Shown: positions 22,915 to 35,395, counted from the first letter of the stretch. The stretch: 64,000 nucleotides of DNA from Orychophragmus violaceus (GCA_030180135.1 CM058230.1:98696439-98760438); one strand, 5' to 3'. Translations and numbers: made by a program. Notes: generated by a model not told the origin, from the sequence alone.

Positions 22915-23767
22915 ATAAGAAGTGTGAAAGTGTTACAAGCCCTAAAATCCCAAACAGTGATCGTTATCAATGACGAGGAAGGGGAAAAATCGATGATCGA
23001 ATCTCACTCAACCATTGAAACAACGTTTGATGGCGAGCAACTACTTCGACATCAAGAGTTGGGAAAGAGATCCATAAACTAGTGGTGAATGAGAGCCGAA
23101 GAAGCCGCTGGGTTCGAGTGGCGCAAACTGCGGATTTTGTCCTTGATTTGTCGCTCAATAAAGATGGAGATCGTTGCTGAAGATCGAAAAGTCTAGCGAT
23201 GCAGTCTGTTGTTCCTCTCCTCCCAAAGCCAGTAAATTGTCGCTTGCCAACATAGTAAGGTAAGTCGCTTTATGTGCATGTTGCTTGTTAGATGCTGCAT
23301 TTGGCCAATTGACCCCTCCCATGTTCTTTTCGTTTGTAGGTGACATCTTGTTCCCATATCGACCATGATAATTGACAATCGAGGAGGATATGGTCCCAAG
23401 ACTCGACATGAAAATTACAGAGAAGACAAACGGGATCCACTTGAAGACCCCCAAGAGATGAGTCGATCTCTTGTCGGGCAGCGATTAAGAGCAAAAGCCA
23501 AGAAAGAAACGACTGCTTAGGAATACCCCTAGTGATCCGGATTGCCTTACACCAATGTATTGCAGCCTCCTCTCCTCGCAGATTTCTGTAAACTTCTCTT
23601 GTTGAATACTTATTCCTTAGCTCGTCATTTATGACCCATTCAGGATCATATGTGTCATCCTCCTCTGTTAGGATCAGAATTTTCATATAAGCATGAATGT
23701 TTAATTTGCTATATTGTGATGCATAGTAGGAGAACATTTTGTAATGTGCAATTAGAGACCGAAGCAC
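22915..23767 (-). pseudogene. LINE 3' fragment (zf-RVT domain), minus strand
   Basis: On the minus strand: EEAAIHWCKAIRITRGIPKQSFLSWLLL (about 23590-23500), a zinc-binding CLLCNFHVESWDHILLDC (about 23425-23370), then in other frames YWLWEERNNRLHR (near 23210) and KDKIRSLRHSNPAASA-like sequence (about 23145-23090). These are the C-terminal RT-associated zinc-binding region and the usual final block of plant LINE ORF2. Frameshifts occur between the blocks. No poly(A) tail is evident at its lower end. Confidence 0.75.
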
Positions 23768-24459
23768 AACTGAATAATGGTCATTGGGCTATGTACAACA
23801 TGACATGAGTAGTTTACGGTTCTCTAAAATCATTGTCTCCTCTAAGTCGAAGAATTTGATCGACCTCCATCATGCCCTACTTTAAAATAGATTTTTTTTT
23901 TACTTTAGGGTGGAACTAAATAATACTTTTGAATGAAAGATTTACTAAGTAAATACGAAGGCAAACGAAAATGTGTTTTTAATCCGTGGATAACGTTAAA
24001 AGGAGAATCAATTCCAATCATATGCGGCTTCAAGATTCCCTGTTAGCCAGTGGTAGAGCTAGAATTTGTTTTCACCAGAGTCAATAATATAATAATTATT
24101 ATTGAGAGACTATTAAAAACAAACAATTAAACAATTAAATGGATTTTTTTTACTAAACATGGTGTAAAGTTATGAATTGAACCTTGAACGTCAATTGTAC
24201 ATAAGTTAATCAATTCTTTGATTGCGTTAATAAACTTAGCTTGCACACAAAAATTTACTACATTCATCATTTACTACTAGGTTAAAACATGTTTTTGATG
24301 AAGATTGCAAAGTTTTATCATGTTGAATATATGTTCTTGTAGGAAGCTTTTGCATTTAGATTCCATTTTATAATGAGAAATTGCATTGTATATTCAAAAC
24401 TTATGTTATAATTAAGCCCATGACCATACCCCACACCACTAAATTATTATTTCCAGTGT
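23768..24459. other. AT-rich intergenic DNA
   Basis: No coding signal. Long A/T runs, for example T10 near 23890. No element boundaries recognised. Confidence 0.5.
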
Positions 24460-25079
24460 ACTCCTATTGTCCTATTGTCCTAACTCTGTAGACTTTTGCG
24501 TCATTTCTTTCGTTATACAAGAGACCCATGAAGTAACAAATCCTCTCAGCTTCTCCACCATCCCTCCGCCTTACTCCGCAAACGATTCTCTGTGTTTCAT
24601 CGCTCCTTCCGATCAAGGATCTGAGAATCCTTGTAATTTTTTATCCACCTCCTCTGATTGGGTCATTGTCCCATTCTTCGCCGACGCCATCGTATCCTCC
24701 AAGATGAAGTTTCTCGGCGACCACCTCCGACAAAGCTTGTCTTCCTCCCTTGGACTCAATTGCTCTGCTAAATATTCTTTGACAGAGACTTCCTTGTTTT
24801 GTTTTTGATGGATCTCTGTATCCATACCAGTTACATTACCGTTGTCGGAGCTCTCATCTTCTACGGCGCCGCAAATGTCAGATCTGATGCCTCCAACCAT
24901 CGTTATAAGGAAGACGACTTTGTTCCACTCTATGACCCTACATGATGCAGGCACATATAGGTGATGGAGATTGATCATATGGCTGTGTAGCTCTCTCTGA
25001 TGAATCTGATTGATAGAAGGCGTGGATGAACAACTCACTTGTTCAATGGGCTGATTGACTCTTTCAATCATTGGCAGAA
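24460..25079. other. Unassigned gene-like stretch
   Basis: Coding-like composition with overlapping open frames on both strands: 113 codons on plus (24467-24808) and 152 codons on minus (25071-24613). The minus frame has an acidic and polar middle (EDESSDNGNVTGMDTE, MTQSEEVDKKLQGFSDP). I recognise no domain in either. It could be the 5' internal part of the minus-strand LTR element that follows, or a gene fragment. Confidence 0.35.
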
Positions 25080-25950
25080 GCAGTCTCTTTGAATCACAAA
25101 AAAGAAATTAATTCTGAAAACTCATAAGAAACAATGAATCACCAATTGAATCTAATGAACACAAAACTTAAATAACACTCTTTGAAACGAAATACTTTGT
25201 TTACTCTTTATTTATTGAAAGATAAATGATAAAATGGGCTAAACTAAGCTTATATAAGCTTCATACAACGGTCACAATGACCAGAAATAAAGAAAGAAAT
25301 CGAAAAGTGTAGAAAACTAGCCGTTATGATTGATTTGGTAATGATCCACGGTTTGAATGTTTTTCTTTGTATCTGGATGGTTTTAGGAGATAAGTTAGGA
25401 TCTATTGAACATCTTGAAAGCCAAAGAATTTGTAGAATCCTTCTTTGGAATAGAGCTGTTGGCTTTGTATCTCCTTTGGATCCAAAAAGGGTAAGTGTGT
25501 CTTCAAATGATTGCGTCTATTCTGGTGTGGTCTGGAGCAGCTTAGGACGTCTAGACTTGATGAAAATGATCCCAAAATGTTGTAGCTTTGATAGGAAAAG
25601 GTTTGGTGCTGAATTGATCCTCCAAATGTGAATGCTTCCAAATATGACAAGTTGTGGACATAGTGAACTTGGTTGATCCTTGGCTTGCTGGTGCATGGAA
25701 TGTTGTTTGTTGAAGCTTCATATGATCTAATGAACTCTCTTGGTCTCCATTGTTGATGTTGCAAAGCTCCAAATTACTTGGTTCTGGTTCTTTCCATAAA
25801 TGAATCCAATTGGTTTTGTTGAGCAGCTTGGAGTGTAGGTTGGACAATGGCTGTTCTGACTTGGTTGTGGCATTCTCCATGGTCCTTGGTTGATGATGGC
25901 TTGATGCCATGTGTTCTCTTGCTTAATAAAGCTTGTTCTTAAGATTGGTA
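25080..25950 (-). repeat. LTR-like sequence, minus strand
   Basis: Read on minus, a CCATGGAGAATGCC...CATCATCAACC region is followed by AACGGCTAG, GCTTATATAAGCTTAG (a TATA-like palindrome near 25249-25258), and a transcribed-looking T-rich tail ending GATTCAAAGAGACTGC. This resembles the U3-R-U5 order of a Copia LTR, but I cannot place its ends, target duplications or a primer site. Open frames within it have no recognisable domain. Confidence 0.3.
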
Positions 25951-26258
25951 CTGTAGTAAAGATCGGAAATTGATTTGTCTACATTCACAGCTATCCACCC
26001 TTTTGTGGTGCTCGGTTTTGGCCGCGGGTGATGGGGAAGAAAGTATCTTGGATCCGTTTGGTTAGCCAGATTTGGACAGTTCGGCGAATTTCCCTTACGA
26101 CGGGGTGCAAAGCTCCATATTATATATCCTGAATTGATATTCTAAATTAAATGTTAACCATTTAACATATTTAATACCATATTTAATAACAGTGTTAACT
26201 ATTGCAATATCGCATATCGTAAAATATCAATGTGTATAACATCTAACAAATAGAATAA
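25951..26258. other. Intergenic DNA
   Basis: GC-moderate segment (25980-26110) followed by AT-rich DNA. No feature recognised. Confidence 0.45.
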
Positions 26259-26270
26259 TCATGGATAACT

Positions 26271-27139
26271 TTTTTTGGCAACATATTAAATTTTATTAAG
26301 CCCATCGGCTAAAAAGATGACGTATGCAAGAAATCAACTCCCCAACCCATTTACACTTTGGAATTTCATAAGCCCAAACCCTATGACCAAATCTCTTGAT
26401 CCAAGGGTAAAAAGAAAGGCCACGTGTAGAATCAGAGACGTCACACACAAAAGGTGAAACCTACACGTGAGAGCTGGATCTGCCACCACGTCGACACCGA
26501 TCGATCCATGGATTGATGCATGCGTCGCCGCCGGATTTCCAGACACACACCATCGGAAATCCCTTCATCAGAAACAACCAAAGAAAAGCTAATTTGATTT
26601 GGTAGCCACTGTGAGAATAGACGCCAAGGAAACAGATTCCTTCATCTCAATCTGATGAAATAGTCAGAACCTTCATCTGGGATCTGAAGAAGATCCGCCA
26701 TAGCACCTTCAACGGCTGAGCGACGAAGAACTTACACCGAAGCTGCTCCTACGAATCAAGCCTCAAAGACAGACAAGATCCGATTAACTGCAACCGGGAT
26801 AAACATGCACCACCTGAAGAAAGGAGAAGAAAGAAACAAAACAACAAAGAGAAATCTATGATTATAAAAGAAGCTAAATATATAAGTTTTATTGTCTGAT
26901 CGACCGAAGACAATAGCCAATCAGAAGAAACAAAGCCGACAGTAAACCGGAGAACTAACGCCGACACAACGCCAAGAGTATAAACAAGCACAAAAACAAA
27001 AGTAAGCCGACCGACGGACCGGCGAGCCGCCGCCGTCTGCCGGTCGGAATCTGAAACTCAACAATCGACTTGTAGAGAGAAGTCGGATAAAACGTGGATA
27101 TAGAAAGAAATTTTGAGTCAGTTACGCTGAGTGGTATAT
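26271..27139 (-). mobile_element. Non-coding A-tailed retroposon, Sadhu-like (unit B, 869 bp)
   Basis: On the minus strand it ends ...GGGCTTAATAAAATTTAATATGTTGCC followed by A7. It is flanked by TCATGGATAACT (26259-26270) and TCATGAATAACT (27140-27151), a 12-bp duplication with one mismatch, typical of LINE-mediated insertion. It has a GC-rich leader, no substantial open frame with a known domain, and near the 3' end CACGTGT and CTACACGTGGC words also found in unit D. Size and make-up resemble Arabidopsis Sadhu retroposons. Confidence 0.65.
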
Positions 27140-27151
27140 TCATGAATAACT

Positions 27152-27869
27152 AAAATGTTAGACAACTAATATATATAATTGCATGTAATAATAATTTATA
27201 TTTTTGATGGTTGATGTTAAATGTGTTTCATTTGTATATATAAGTTTTGTATAGAAGTAAGAGTATACATGTTATACAACATACAAATTAACTAGTTAAT
27301 AAATGAGTTAGTATGCAAAAACAAATTTTAGAAACAAATCTCTATGTTTAATTGTTTAATAAATAATTTAGCATGCTACACAATATATTAGCATTTTCAT
27401 AATAGCATAGTCAATTCTAGAGTATGAGTCAGTCTGATTTTTCACATTGTAGAAATGAAATTTTGATTTAATTCAGTTAGAAGAAAGAGAGAGGAGAGAA
27501 GACAAAAAAAAATTCCTAGGTGTCATCATTACACACCAAACACAAGTTGCACAGACGTATTATAAACTGAGAGCTATAACAGTCTTTTCTCCCTCAAAAA
27601 ATTAGTTTTTTAAAACTTATGTCTAACCAATGAGTTTCAACCTAACAAGCTTAGTGGCCAATTGACTCTTTTATAATTTAATAGGTAGCTGGAAAAAAGT
27701 TAGTAAGAGTGGTAATTTCCGAGAAGAAAATAAGGTCAAACCCACATTTTAATTGAGACATAAAAGACACATCACTCCATAATAGAAAAGTGAACTTTCC
27801 TCTTTTATATATTTCCTAAATCAACTTTGAGTAGTATGCCACTTCTCTCTCTTTATCTCTTTATTGAGA
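27152..27869. other. AT-rich intergenic DNA
   Basis: No coding signal or element ends recognised. It may contain distal promoter DNA of the FLZ gene. Confidence 0.45.
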
Positions 27870-28626
27870 GAGAAAATTCTCTCTACCCTTCTTCACCATT
27901 CTCGATCTTTCAGAAGGGGATAAGACTTCAACGGCTCTTCTGTATCATAGTTTCTTTTGTTGTGTGGCCTTGTGGGATCTGATTTTGTTCGATTTCTTTC
28001 AATTTCCTTTTGGGCTAATAAATTTCGATCTAGTTTCAACTAGTTTCGGTTTTGTTGTCCAGATCTTCTTCCAACGGTGCTCGATTCATCTCTTTCGAGC
28101 CTCACGGTCTCCTCTTCCCTGCGCTTCTCCCTGCCGGTAAGATCGTTTTTCTTCTTTGCTTGAGCTTGGATCTCTCACCCTCTTGGATTGATATCTTTGC
28201 AGCCTCTCTACTCTGGCATGGAATCAATGGACTAGATCCTTTGGTTGATTCTGGACGGCGGCAGAGCCTCCTCGGCGTGAGCTTTCCGGCGAGCATAAAG
28301 AGCTTTTCTTTCCTCTGATGCGTTTCTTTGTTGTAGGTTCTAAGCGAATTCACGATCGGCAGGTAGGGTCTTCCTTCTACAGAGACATGGCGGAGGCGGC
28401 ACTTCTACAGTTCTTCTGGTGGTTTCCGGTGGTCTTTGCGGTCATAGGCTCTCTGCATGCCGGCTTCTTTTCCAACTCGTCACGTGGCCCGATTGTTCTT
28501 ATCTTTAGCTTTTGTTGTTGGGCTCTTTTTGGACCGGTCACTAATTTTTCAGTTGGACTTTCTTTTAAAAGTCTAATGTAATCTCTTTTGACCCGTTGGG
28601 CTTTTCTATAAGAAAATATTGCCAAA
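27870..28626 (+). mobile_element. Retroposon-like unit upstream of FLZ (unit C)
   Basis: Same design as units B and D: GC-rich centre, a CGTCACGTGGCCC word about 150 bp before the end, GTTGGGCTTTTCTATAAG, then ATTGCC followed by A6. An 88-codon frame at 28052-28318 matches nothing I know. No clear target duplication, so the 5' boundary is approximate. It abuts the CT repeat in front of FLZ. Confidence 0.4.
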
Positions 28627-28652
28627 AAACCAAAAATCCCAAAATTCCCAAA

Positions 28653-28855
<203 letters not shown>

Positions 28856-28879
28856 TTAGATTTTTAATTCCCAGAGAGA

Positions 28880-29375
28880 ATGATTAAAATTTCTATTGGA
28901 TTGCAACTTGTAACAACATATTCAAAAGAAAAACTAAACAACATAGTGATCAAATCTTCACTGAGACCAAACCAGTCCATCCCAAACATCTCAGAGATGT
29001 GTTTCCTCAAAACATGTCATCTCTGTTTGAAACAGCGCCGTCAAAACAAAGATGTTTACATGTACAGGTTAGAATTTCTCCAACCTTATCTTGATTTTTG
29101 ATCAGATTATGAAACCCATTTATAATCTAAAGATTTTTTTTTTGGTGTCTCAAATTGTTCTTTTTTTGGGGGTGAAAAACAGAGGGGACTTGGGATTTTG
29201 TAGCAGAGAGTGTAGAGAAAGTCAGATTTTGACCGATGAAAAGAAAGAATTAGAGGCTTCCACGAAGATGATGTTGGCTTCTTACAGACGCTGTAACTCC
29301 GGTGCCGGGAAAAACGAGAATAAAAAATTGTTGTTTGATCTCCGGCGTCGTCGCCAGCTATTTATAGTCCCTTAA
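28880..29375 (+). CDS. FCS-like zinc finger (FLZ, DUF581) protein
   Basis: Two exons, 28880-29067 and 29183-29375, with a GTTAGA...AACAG intron, encode 126 residues. The FLZ domain spans about residues 41-85: CFLKTCHLC, then DVYMYRGDLGFCSRECR, QILTDEKKELEAS. Zinc-ligand cysteines are C46, C49, C69 and C73, and the hallmark FCS is present. FLZ proteins are plant-specific SnRK1-interacting adaptors. The tail LASYRRC...LRRRRQLFIVP is basic. The TAA stop (29373-29375) overlaps the 5' target duplication of a LINE inserted immediately downstream, so the native 3' UTR now begins about 4 kb away at 33365. The frame itself is intact; whether the transcript is still properly polyadenylated is unknown. 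Confidence 0.87.
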
Positions 29376-29381
29376 ACCAAT

Positions 29382-32300
29382 AAACCTGATGTTCTGTTTC
29401 TGTCTGAATCTAAAAACTCTAATGAAGTTGTTCTTAATTCTCTGAGTTGTCTCAATTACTCCCACAGCTTCCTGGTTCCACCTATTGGCCTGAGCGGCGG
29501 ACTTGCACTGTTCTGGAACGATGATCTTAACTTGGAAATCCTAACCGCTTCAGAGAACTTCATTGACACTAGAATCAATTTTAAAAGACAGCTCTCCTAC
29601 ATAACCTTTGTTTATGGAGCACCCCAACAAGCAAATAGAGCACTCTTCTGGGACGCTCTCACTGTTCTGGGAACCGACAGGAACGAGGCATGGCTATTAA
29701 CAGGCGACTTTAATGACTTATTGGATAACTCAAAAAAGATAGGAGGAAATCCGAGATGGGAAGGATCCTTCACAAATTTCCGCTCCTTCGTTTCTCGCAA
29801 TGGTCTCTGGACACTACACCACCTTGGGAATGCTCTCTCTTGGAGATGTACACGCTACCAGCATTTCATCAGAGCTCGCCTCGACAGATCTTTAGCAAAT
29901 TGCAGCTGGAATGAGGCCTTTCCGTCGGGCAGAAGTAAATACCTTCGCTTTGAAGGCTCAGACCACAGACCTGTGGTTACGTTCTTTGACTACTCACGAA
30001 GAATCAAGAAGGGTCTATTTCGGTTTGATAGAAGACTGGGGGATAAACCAGAGGTGAGAGACATTGTGGAAAGGGTCTGGTCAACTAACGCATCTCTCTC
30101 CCTCCTGTCCAAGATCAACATAGTGCGCAGGGAGATCATCTTTTGGCTAAAACAAAAGAATGAGGACAATGTCAAGTTAATGAAAGAAGTGCAGGAGGCT
30201 TATGAAAAAGCCCTCTCGGAGGACACACCAAACCAAGAGCTGATTGACAGCTATAAATCTAAGCTCGAGCAGCTCTACAGAGACGAGGAGCTCTTCTGGC
30301 GCCAACGGAGCCGCATACAATGGCTAAGTGGGGGTGACCACAACACCGCCTTATTCTTTGCTGCAACGAGAGCCCGACGATCAAGGAATAAGATATCCAC
30401 AGTAGAAACAGAAGAGGGTCTTGAGGTCTTTGAGGAACAAGACGTTGGCCAGGAATTTGAAAATTTCTACAAGGAATTATTCTCATCCAACAACTCAGAC
30501 GACTTTGCAGTAGTCTCAGAAGCGATCTCACCGTGCATTACTCAAAGGATGAACGAAAGCCTCATTGCCATCCCGAGCCAAGAGGAAATCCGCGAGGCAG
30601 CATTAGCTATTAAGGCCGACAAGGCCCCGGGACCGGATGGGTTCTCCTCGGGCTTCTTTCACTCCTTCTGGGATGTTATAGGTGAGGACGTGATAAAGGA
30701 GATCCAAGAGTTCTTTACCTCCGGAAATCTCCAGCAGAGGCAAAACGAAACCCATGTTTGTTTGGTACCAAAAATAACTTGTCCAAAGAAAGTCTCCGAC
30801 TATCGACCTATTGCACTCTGCTCCGTTCACTACAAGACCATAGCCAAGATCTTGACGAAGCGACTACAACCGCTACTCTCTCAGCTGATATCTCCGTCAC
30901 AATCAGCCTTTGTTCCCGGAAGAGCAATTTCAGATAACATTCTTATCACCCATGAATCTCTCCACTTCCTCCGAACCTCGAAAGCAAAAGTCCACTGCTC
31001 AATGGCCATCAAGACTGACATGAGCAAGGCCTATGACCGAATTGAATGGGGCTTCCTCAAAGCGGTTCTAGAGAGATTTGGGTTTCATGAGAAATGGACA
31101 AATTGGATCATGGAATGTGTTCGTACGGTGTCGTACACATTCCTTCTCAATGGTGCACCACGGGGAAGAGTCCACCCATCTAGAGGACTCCGTCAAGGCG
31201 ACCCGCTCTCCCCTTTCCTCTTTATATTATGCTCGGAAGTCCTCTCTGGACTGTGTCGCAACGCACAAGCTGACGGCTCTCTTAATGGCATCTGGGTTGC
31301 AAGAAGAAGCACGTTTGTTAACCACCTCTTGTTTGCCGATGATACGATGTTCTTTTGCAAGACATCAACCTCAGCTTGTGCTAAACTCAGCTCCATCTTG
31401 CAACGGTATGAGGAAGCATCGGGGCAGAAGATAAACACAACAAAATCAGCCATAACCTTCTCATCAAAGAAGCCACCACACATCAAATCAAGAGTGAAGA
31501 ACACATTGAAGATAACATCTGAGGGCGGGATTGGCAAATATTTGGGCCTACCCGAACACTTCGGCCGTAGGAAGAGAGACATCTTTGCTAATATTATAGA
31601 CCGCATCCGCCAAAAATCCCACAGCTGGACATCTCGCTACTTATCGGATGTGGGTAAACAAGTTCTTCTCAAATCAGTCCTCTCCGCAATTCCTTCCCAT
31701 ACTATGTCTTGCTTCAAGCTGCCCATATCACTTTGCAAGCAGATTCAGTCAATCTTTACAAGATTTTGGTGGGATAATAAACCGGGGAAGCGGAACATGT
31801 GTTGGGTAGCATGGGAAAAACTCACACTTCCTACTTCCGAAGGAGGACTAGGCTTCCGTGACGTCGAAGCTTTCAACGACTCACTGCTTGCAAAGATTTC
31901 CTGGAAAATCATTCAACAACCGGAATCACTGCTCAGCCGTGTTCTACTAGGCAAATATTGCTACTCCACGCCTTTCCTAGCAGCCTCGGCGAAAGGACAA
32001 ATCTCACACGGCTGGCGAGGAATTCTGGCTGGACTCGAAGTAATAAAACAAGGGCTGGGCTGGAAAGTAGGGAATGGGGAATCAATCTCGTTATGGCAGG
32101 AACCTTGGTTAAGCTCATCAACTCCCTCCTGCGTAATCGGACCACCGATGGAGAACCAAACTCACCTACTGGTCAGAGACCTCCTGCTGCCGGATGGAAG
32201 CGACTGGAACTTAACTGCTGTCCGTCACCATCTACCTCACTATGAACAGCAGATCAGAGAGATTATACCGAGTACGAGGGTAACCCCAGATCAACGTACT

Positions 32301-33316
32301 TGGCTACTATCCAAATCAGGCGAATATACCACCAAAAGCGGATATGCTCTGATCTGAAAAGCTCAACCTCAGGATGATGCAGAAAGTTGGGACTGGAAAA
32401 GTTCATCTGGTCAACTCCTATACCGCCAAAATTACGTTACTTCCTCTGGAAAGTTGCTTCTAAAGCCCTGGTGGTTGAAGCAAACCTGGTCTCACGCAGG
32501 ATGCTACCAACGTCACAGTGCATCCGATGTGGAGGAACCGAAGATGAACTCCATGTCCTCCTTAACTGCCCCTTCGCAAGTAATACTTGGACACTGGCCC
32601 CTATCTCTCACAAACCAGACCGCAACATCAGCTCACCACGGACCCTACTGGAGTTTGAAGCAGCAGAACCTCCTGTCTCGACTTCAGAACTGGAAAGCAC
32701 ACATCTCAAACCATGGTTACTTTGGAACCTATGGAAAGCAAGGAATGTGCTGATGTTTGAAAATAGACATCTAACAGAGCAGGAGATCATCCAAAGAGCT
32801 CTAAGAGATGCAAAACTCTGGAAGGAAGCTCGTGACTCGGCTGGCCATCGATCGAGTCCTACCCAGCAATCGCCCAGACCAACTACTACCCGGCCACCGC
32901 ACAACATCTCCTGCTATGTTGATGGAGCGTGGTCCTCGTCAACCAAATTCTGCGGTATGGGTTGGCTGTTCAGAGACACAAACGACACTATACTTGCAAC
33001 GGGCTCGGCTCACAGGAAGCATGCCAACTCGGCGCTCATAAGCGAAGGCATTGGCCTTATCTCAGCCATGAAAGCTGCCTTGGATGCAGACTTCAAATCT
33101 GTAGGCTTCTTCTCCGATTCGCAGAGTTTAATCAACATGATTAACTCGCGTAGTGCAACAAACGAACTGTATGGGATCCTTAACACCATTTGGACTCTCT
33201 CTTCTCAGTTTGAATTATCTTGTTTCTCCTTTACTCCTAGGATTGCTAATTGCGAAGCTGACCGCCTAGCAAAACATGCCTTACTCTGTTTGAACTCTTT
33301 GTCTTGTACTTTGTAA
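29382..33316 (+). pseudogene. LINE ORF2: endonuclease-RT-zf-RVT-RNase H, two lesions
   Basis: Open in one frame from 29382 to 32357. Blocks in order: KPDVLFLSESKN, GLSGGLALFW, GDFNDLLDN, EGSDHRPVV (endonuclease); KADKAPGPDGFSSGFF, DYRPIALCSVHYKTIAKI, QSAFVPGRAISDNI, KTDMSKAYDRIEW, GLRQGDPLSPFLF and FADDTMFF (reverse transcriptase); GGIGKYLGLPE. A TGA at 32355-32357 and a one-base loss near 32396 then break the frame. It resumes at 32387-33316 with the zinc-binding CIRCGGTEDELHVLLNCPF and RNase H blocks CYVDGAWSS, SEGIGLISAMKA, FSDSQSLINM and EADRLAKHALL. RT catalytic residues are present. Only these two lesions are evident in about 1300 codons. Confidence 0.9.
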
Positions 33317-33364
33317 CTTGCTCTGATAGCGTAATGAAATTTCAGGTTTGCCCAAATAAAAAAA
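29382..33364 (+). mobile_element. LINE retrotransposon, nearly intact ORF2, 5'-truncated
   Basis: Starts within the endonuclease (KPDVLFLSESKN), lacking roughly its first 25 residues and any ORF1. Ends TTTCAGGTTTGCCCAAATA plus an A-rich tail (to 33364). AAACCAAT at 29374-29381 and again at 33365-33372 is the target duplication, although the A residues leave its exact length ambiguous. It is inserted at the FLZ stop codon. The low number of lesions suggests a recent insertion. Confidence 0.85.
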
Positions 33365-33372
33365 AAACCAAT

Positions 33373-33512
33373 CATCGACTTCATTAATTAGTAATTATAT
33401 ATATATATATATTATTATTTAAACAATTTACTAATAGATCTATATAAGATATATGAATTGTATCTCCATTGTCAAATGTTAATTGGATTGATTGAATAAA
33501 AAACAATGAAAA
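33373..33512. other. Former FLZ 3' flank
   Basis: CATCGACTTC... follows directly on the second copy of the LINE target duplication, so this should be the displaced FLZ 3' UTR or downstream DNA. AT-rich, with a short (AT)n run near 33400. Confidence 0.5.
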
Positions 33513-35395
33513 CTAGATTTTGATCCGCGCTAAAAAGTGCGGAGTTATATTTTTAAAATATTTTTATCTTAAATTTATATTGTTATAAAATAAATTTAAT
33601 GACTATTTATTCCAATATATATTAAGCGAAAATATGATAATATGGTATTAAATGTGATTTTTTTTTGATATTGTTTTATTATATTTTTAGTATTCGTGAC
33701 ACTGTTATTTTTAGTAGATATTTAGCTAACCTTATTGTTGTAAAACAAATTGTGTATTTTATTTGATAATTAATATTTAAGTTAATTTTAAATTAGTTCA
33801 ACCCATTATTTAATTGCTAAAAGCTTAAAATTGCTAAAATCAATTGAAATTAGTTAATATATATTTTTAACATGTCTTATAATAGTCAAAATTTATTTTT
33901 TATTAGTATGGATAATTGAAATCGGTTAGCATTTTTAATTCGTCTTAAGTTATATTTTTAACCGTCTTAAGTTATATTTTATTTTATAATTTTTTATTTA
34001 AGTTAATTCTAACTTAGTCCAACCCCTTATTTCATTATTATTATTTTTAAATCAATATCTTTGTATACAATGAAATATTAGTAATATAAGTTGTTACATT
34101 TGATTTGCTAGGTTTTCGATTTAATTATATATATAGAATGCAATTAAAAACTACATATATAATTGTTTGTTTCAAATAGTATATTTTAACACGTGAATAT
34201 GAATTTATAAAATATTAATATTTTATAAAATAAAGTATATATATATAATTGTTTGTTTTAAATAGTACATTTTTAACATGTGAATATGAATGTATAAAAT
34301 TAACATTTTATAAAATTAAGAATATATCAATTAAAATCGGTTAATTAACATTTCACATTATCTTCCAATAAGCATAAATCTTTAAAAAATATTTTAATAG
34401 TTAAAATAAACTAATCTATATTTCAATCAATTCTTATAGTAGTCTAAGTATTTTAAAAACTGATAAAATAATATTTTAAAAAGTGTCATCGTAAAAACAT
34501 CAACTGTAGTTAAACTCATTATCTTCCAATAACATAAATATTAAATAATTTTAATATTTTATTAAACTAAAAATATATAAATTGAAATTAGTTAATATAT
34601 TTTTAACCGGTATTCTAGTAGTCAAAATTTATTTTTAATTGTATAGATAATTGAAATCGATTAATCTATTTTCAATTTGTTTTATGTTTTGCAATGGTTT
34701 AAATATAAAGATTTTATGTTAATTTAATAGATAAAAATGTAACATAAATTATTTTAAATACATTTTAATAATAAAAATGAATTCAGTAATTATGTTTCGT
34801 AAATTAAGAACTTAAAAATATTTTTCTAAAATTTTGCTATATATAGTTAAAAATGAGATGCTAAAAGATATTGTGCAAATTGTGAAAATATATTTTGAAT
34901 AAAATCATAAATAGAGAATATTTATATTAAAATATAATTGAAATTATTTTATAATAATTTTAATAATAAATTCGAAATTAAATATTTATTTTTCGTAAAT
35001 TTAAAAATAAAAGAGACCTATTTCGAAATATTTTCTAAATTTGAAATATAAACATAGATATATTTTTTCTAATTCGAAATTATAGATTTTTCTAAATTCG
35101 AAATATAAATATAGATATATTTTTACCATAAATATTTATCTAATTTCGACATATTTTCTAATTTTGAATTTTTATTAAAAATAAAAAGATATTAAAAGAT
35201 ATTATAAATATATTTTTCAAAAATCATTAACTAGGGAATATTTAGTGTGACCCACATATAGTCTAAAATCTAACAATTCTAAAATACCCTTAATGAAATC
35301 TAATTTTTTTTTATTAAATACAGTGGCATAAAACGTAATATAACACATGACTAAAAGTTATTTTCTAAAAAAGTCACATGTTTTAATAATATAGA
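33513..35395 (-). mobile_element. Non-autonomous Helitron, minus strand (1.88 kb)
   Basis: On the minus strand it starts TCTATATTATTAAAACATG (35395 downward) and ends with a CCGCAC...GCGCGG hairpin followed by a short spacer and CTAG (33513-33516). The insertion lies between A and T as expected (T at 35396 and A at 33512 on plus). The plus-strand hairpin arms are 33525-33530 and 33537-33542. The interior is AT-rich and non-coding, like ATREP-type elements of Arabidopsis. Confidence 0.78.

Noticed and set aside
30603..32145. Several minus-strand frames of 60-140 codons
   Set aside because: Shadows of the LINE ORF2 coding strand.
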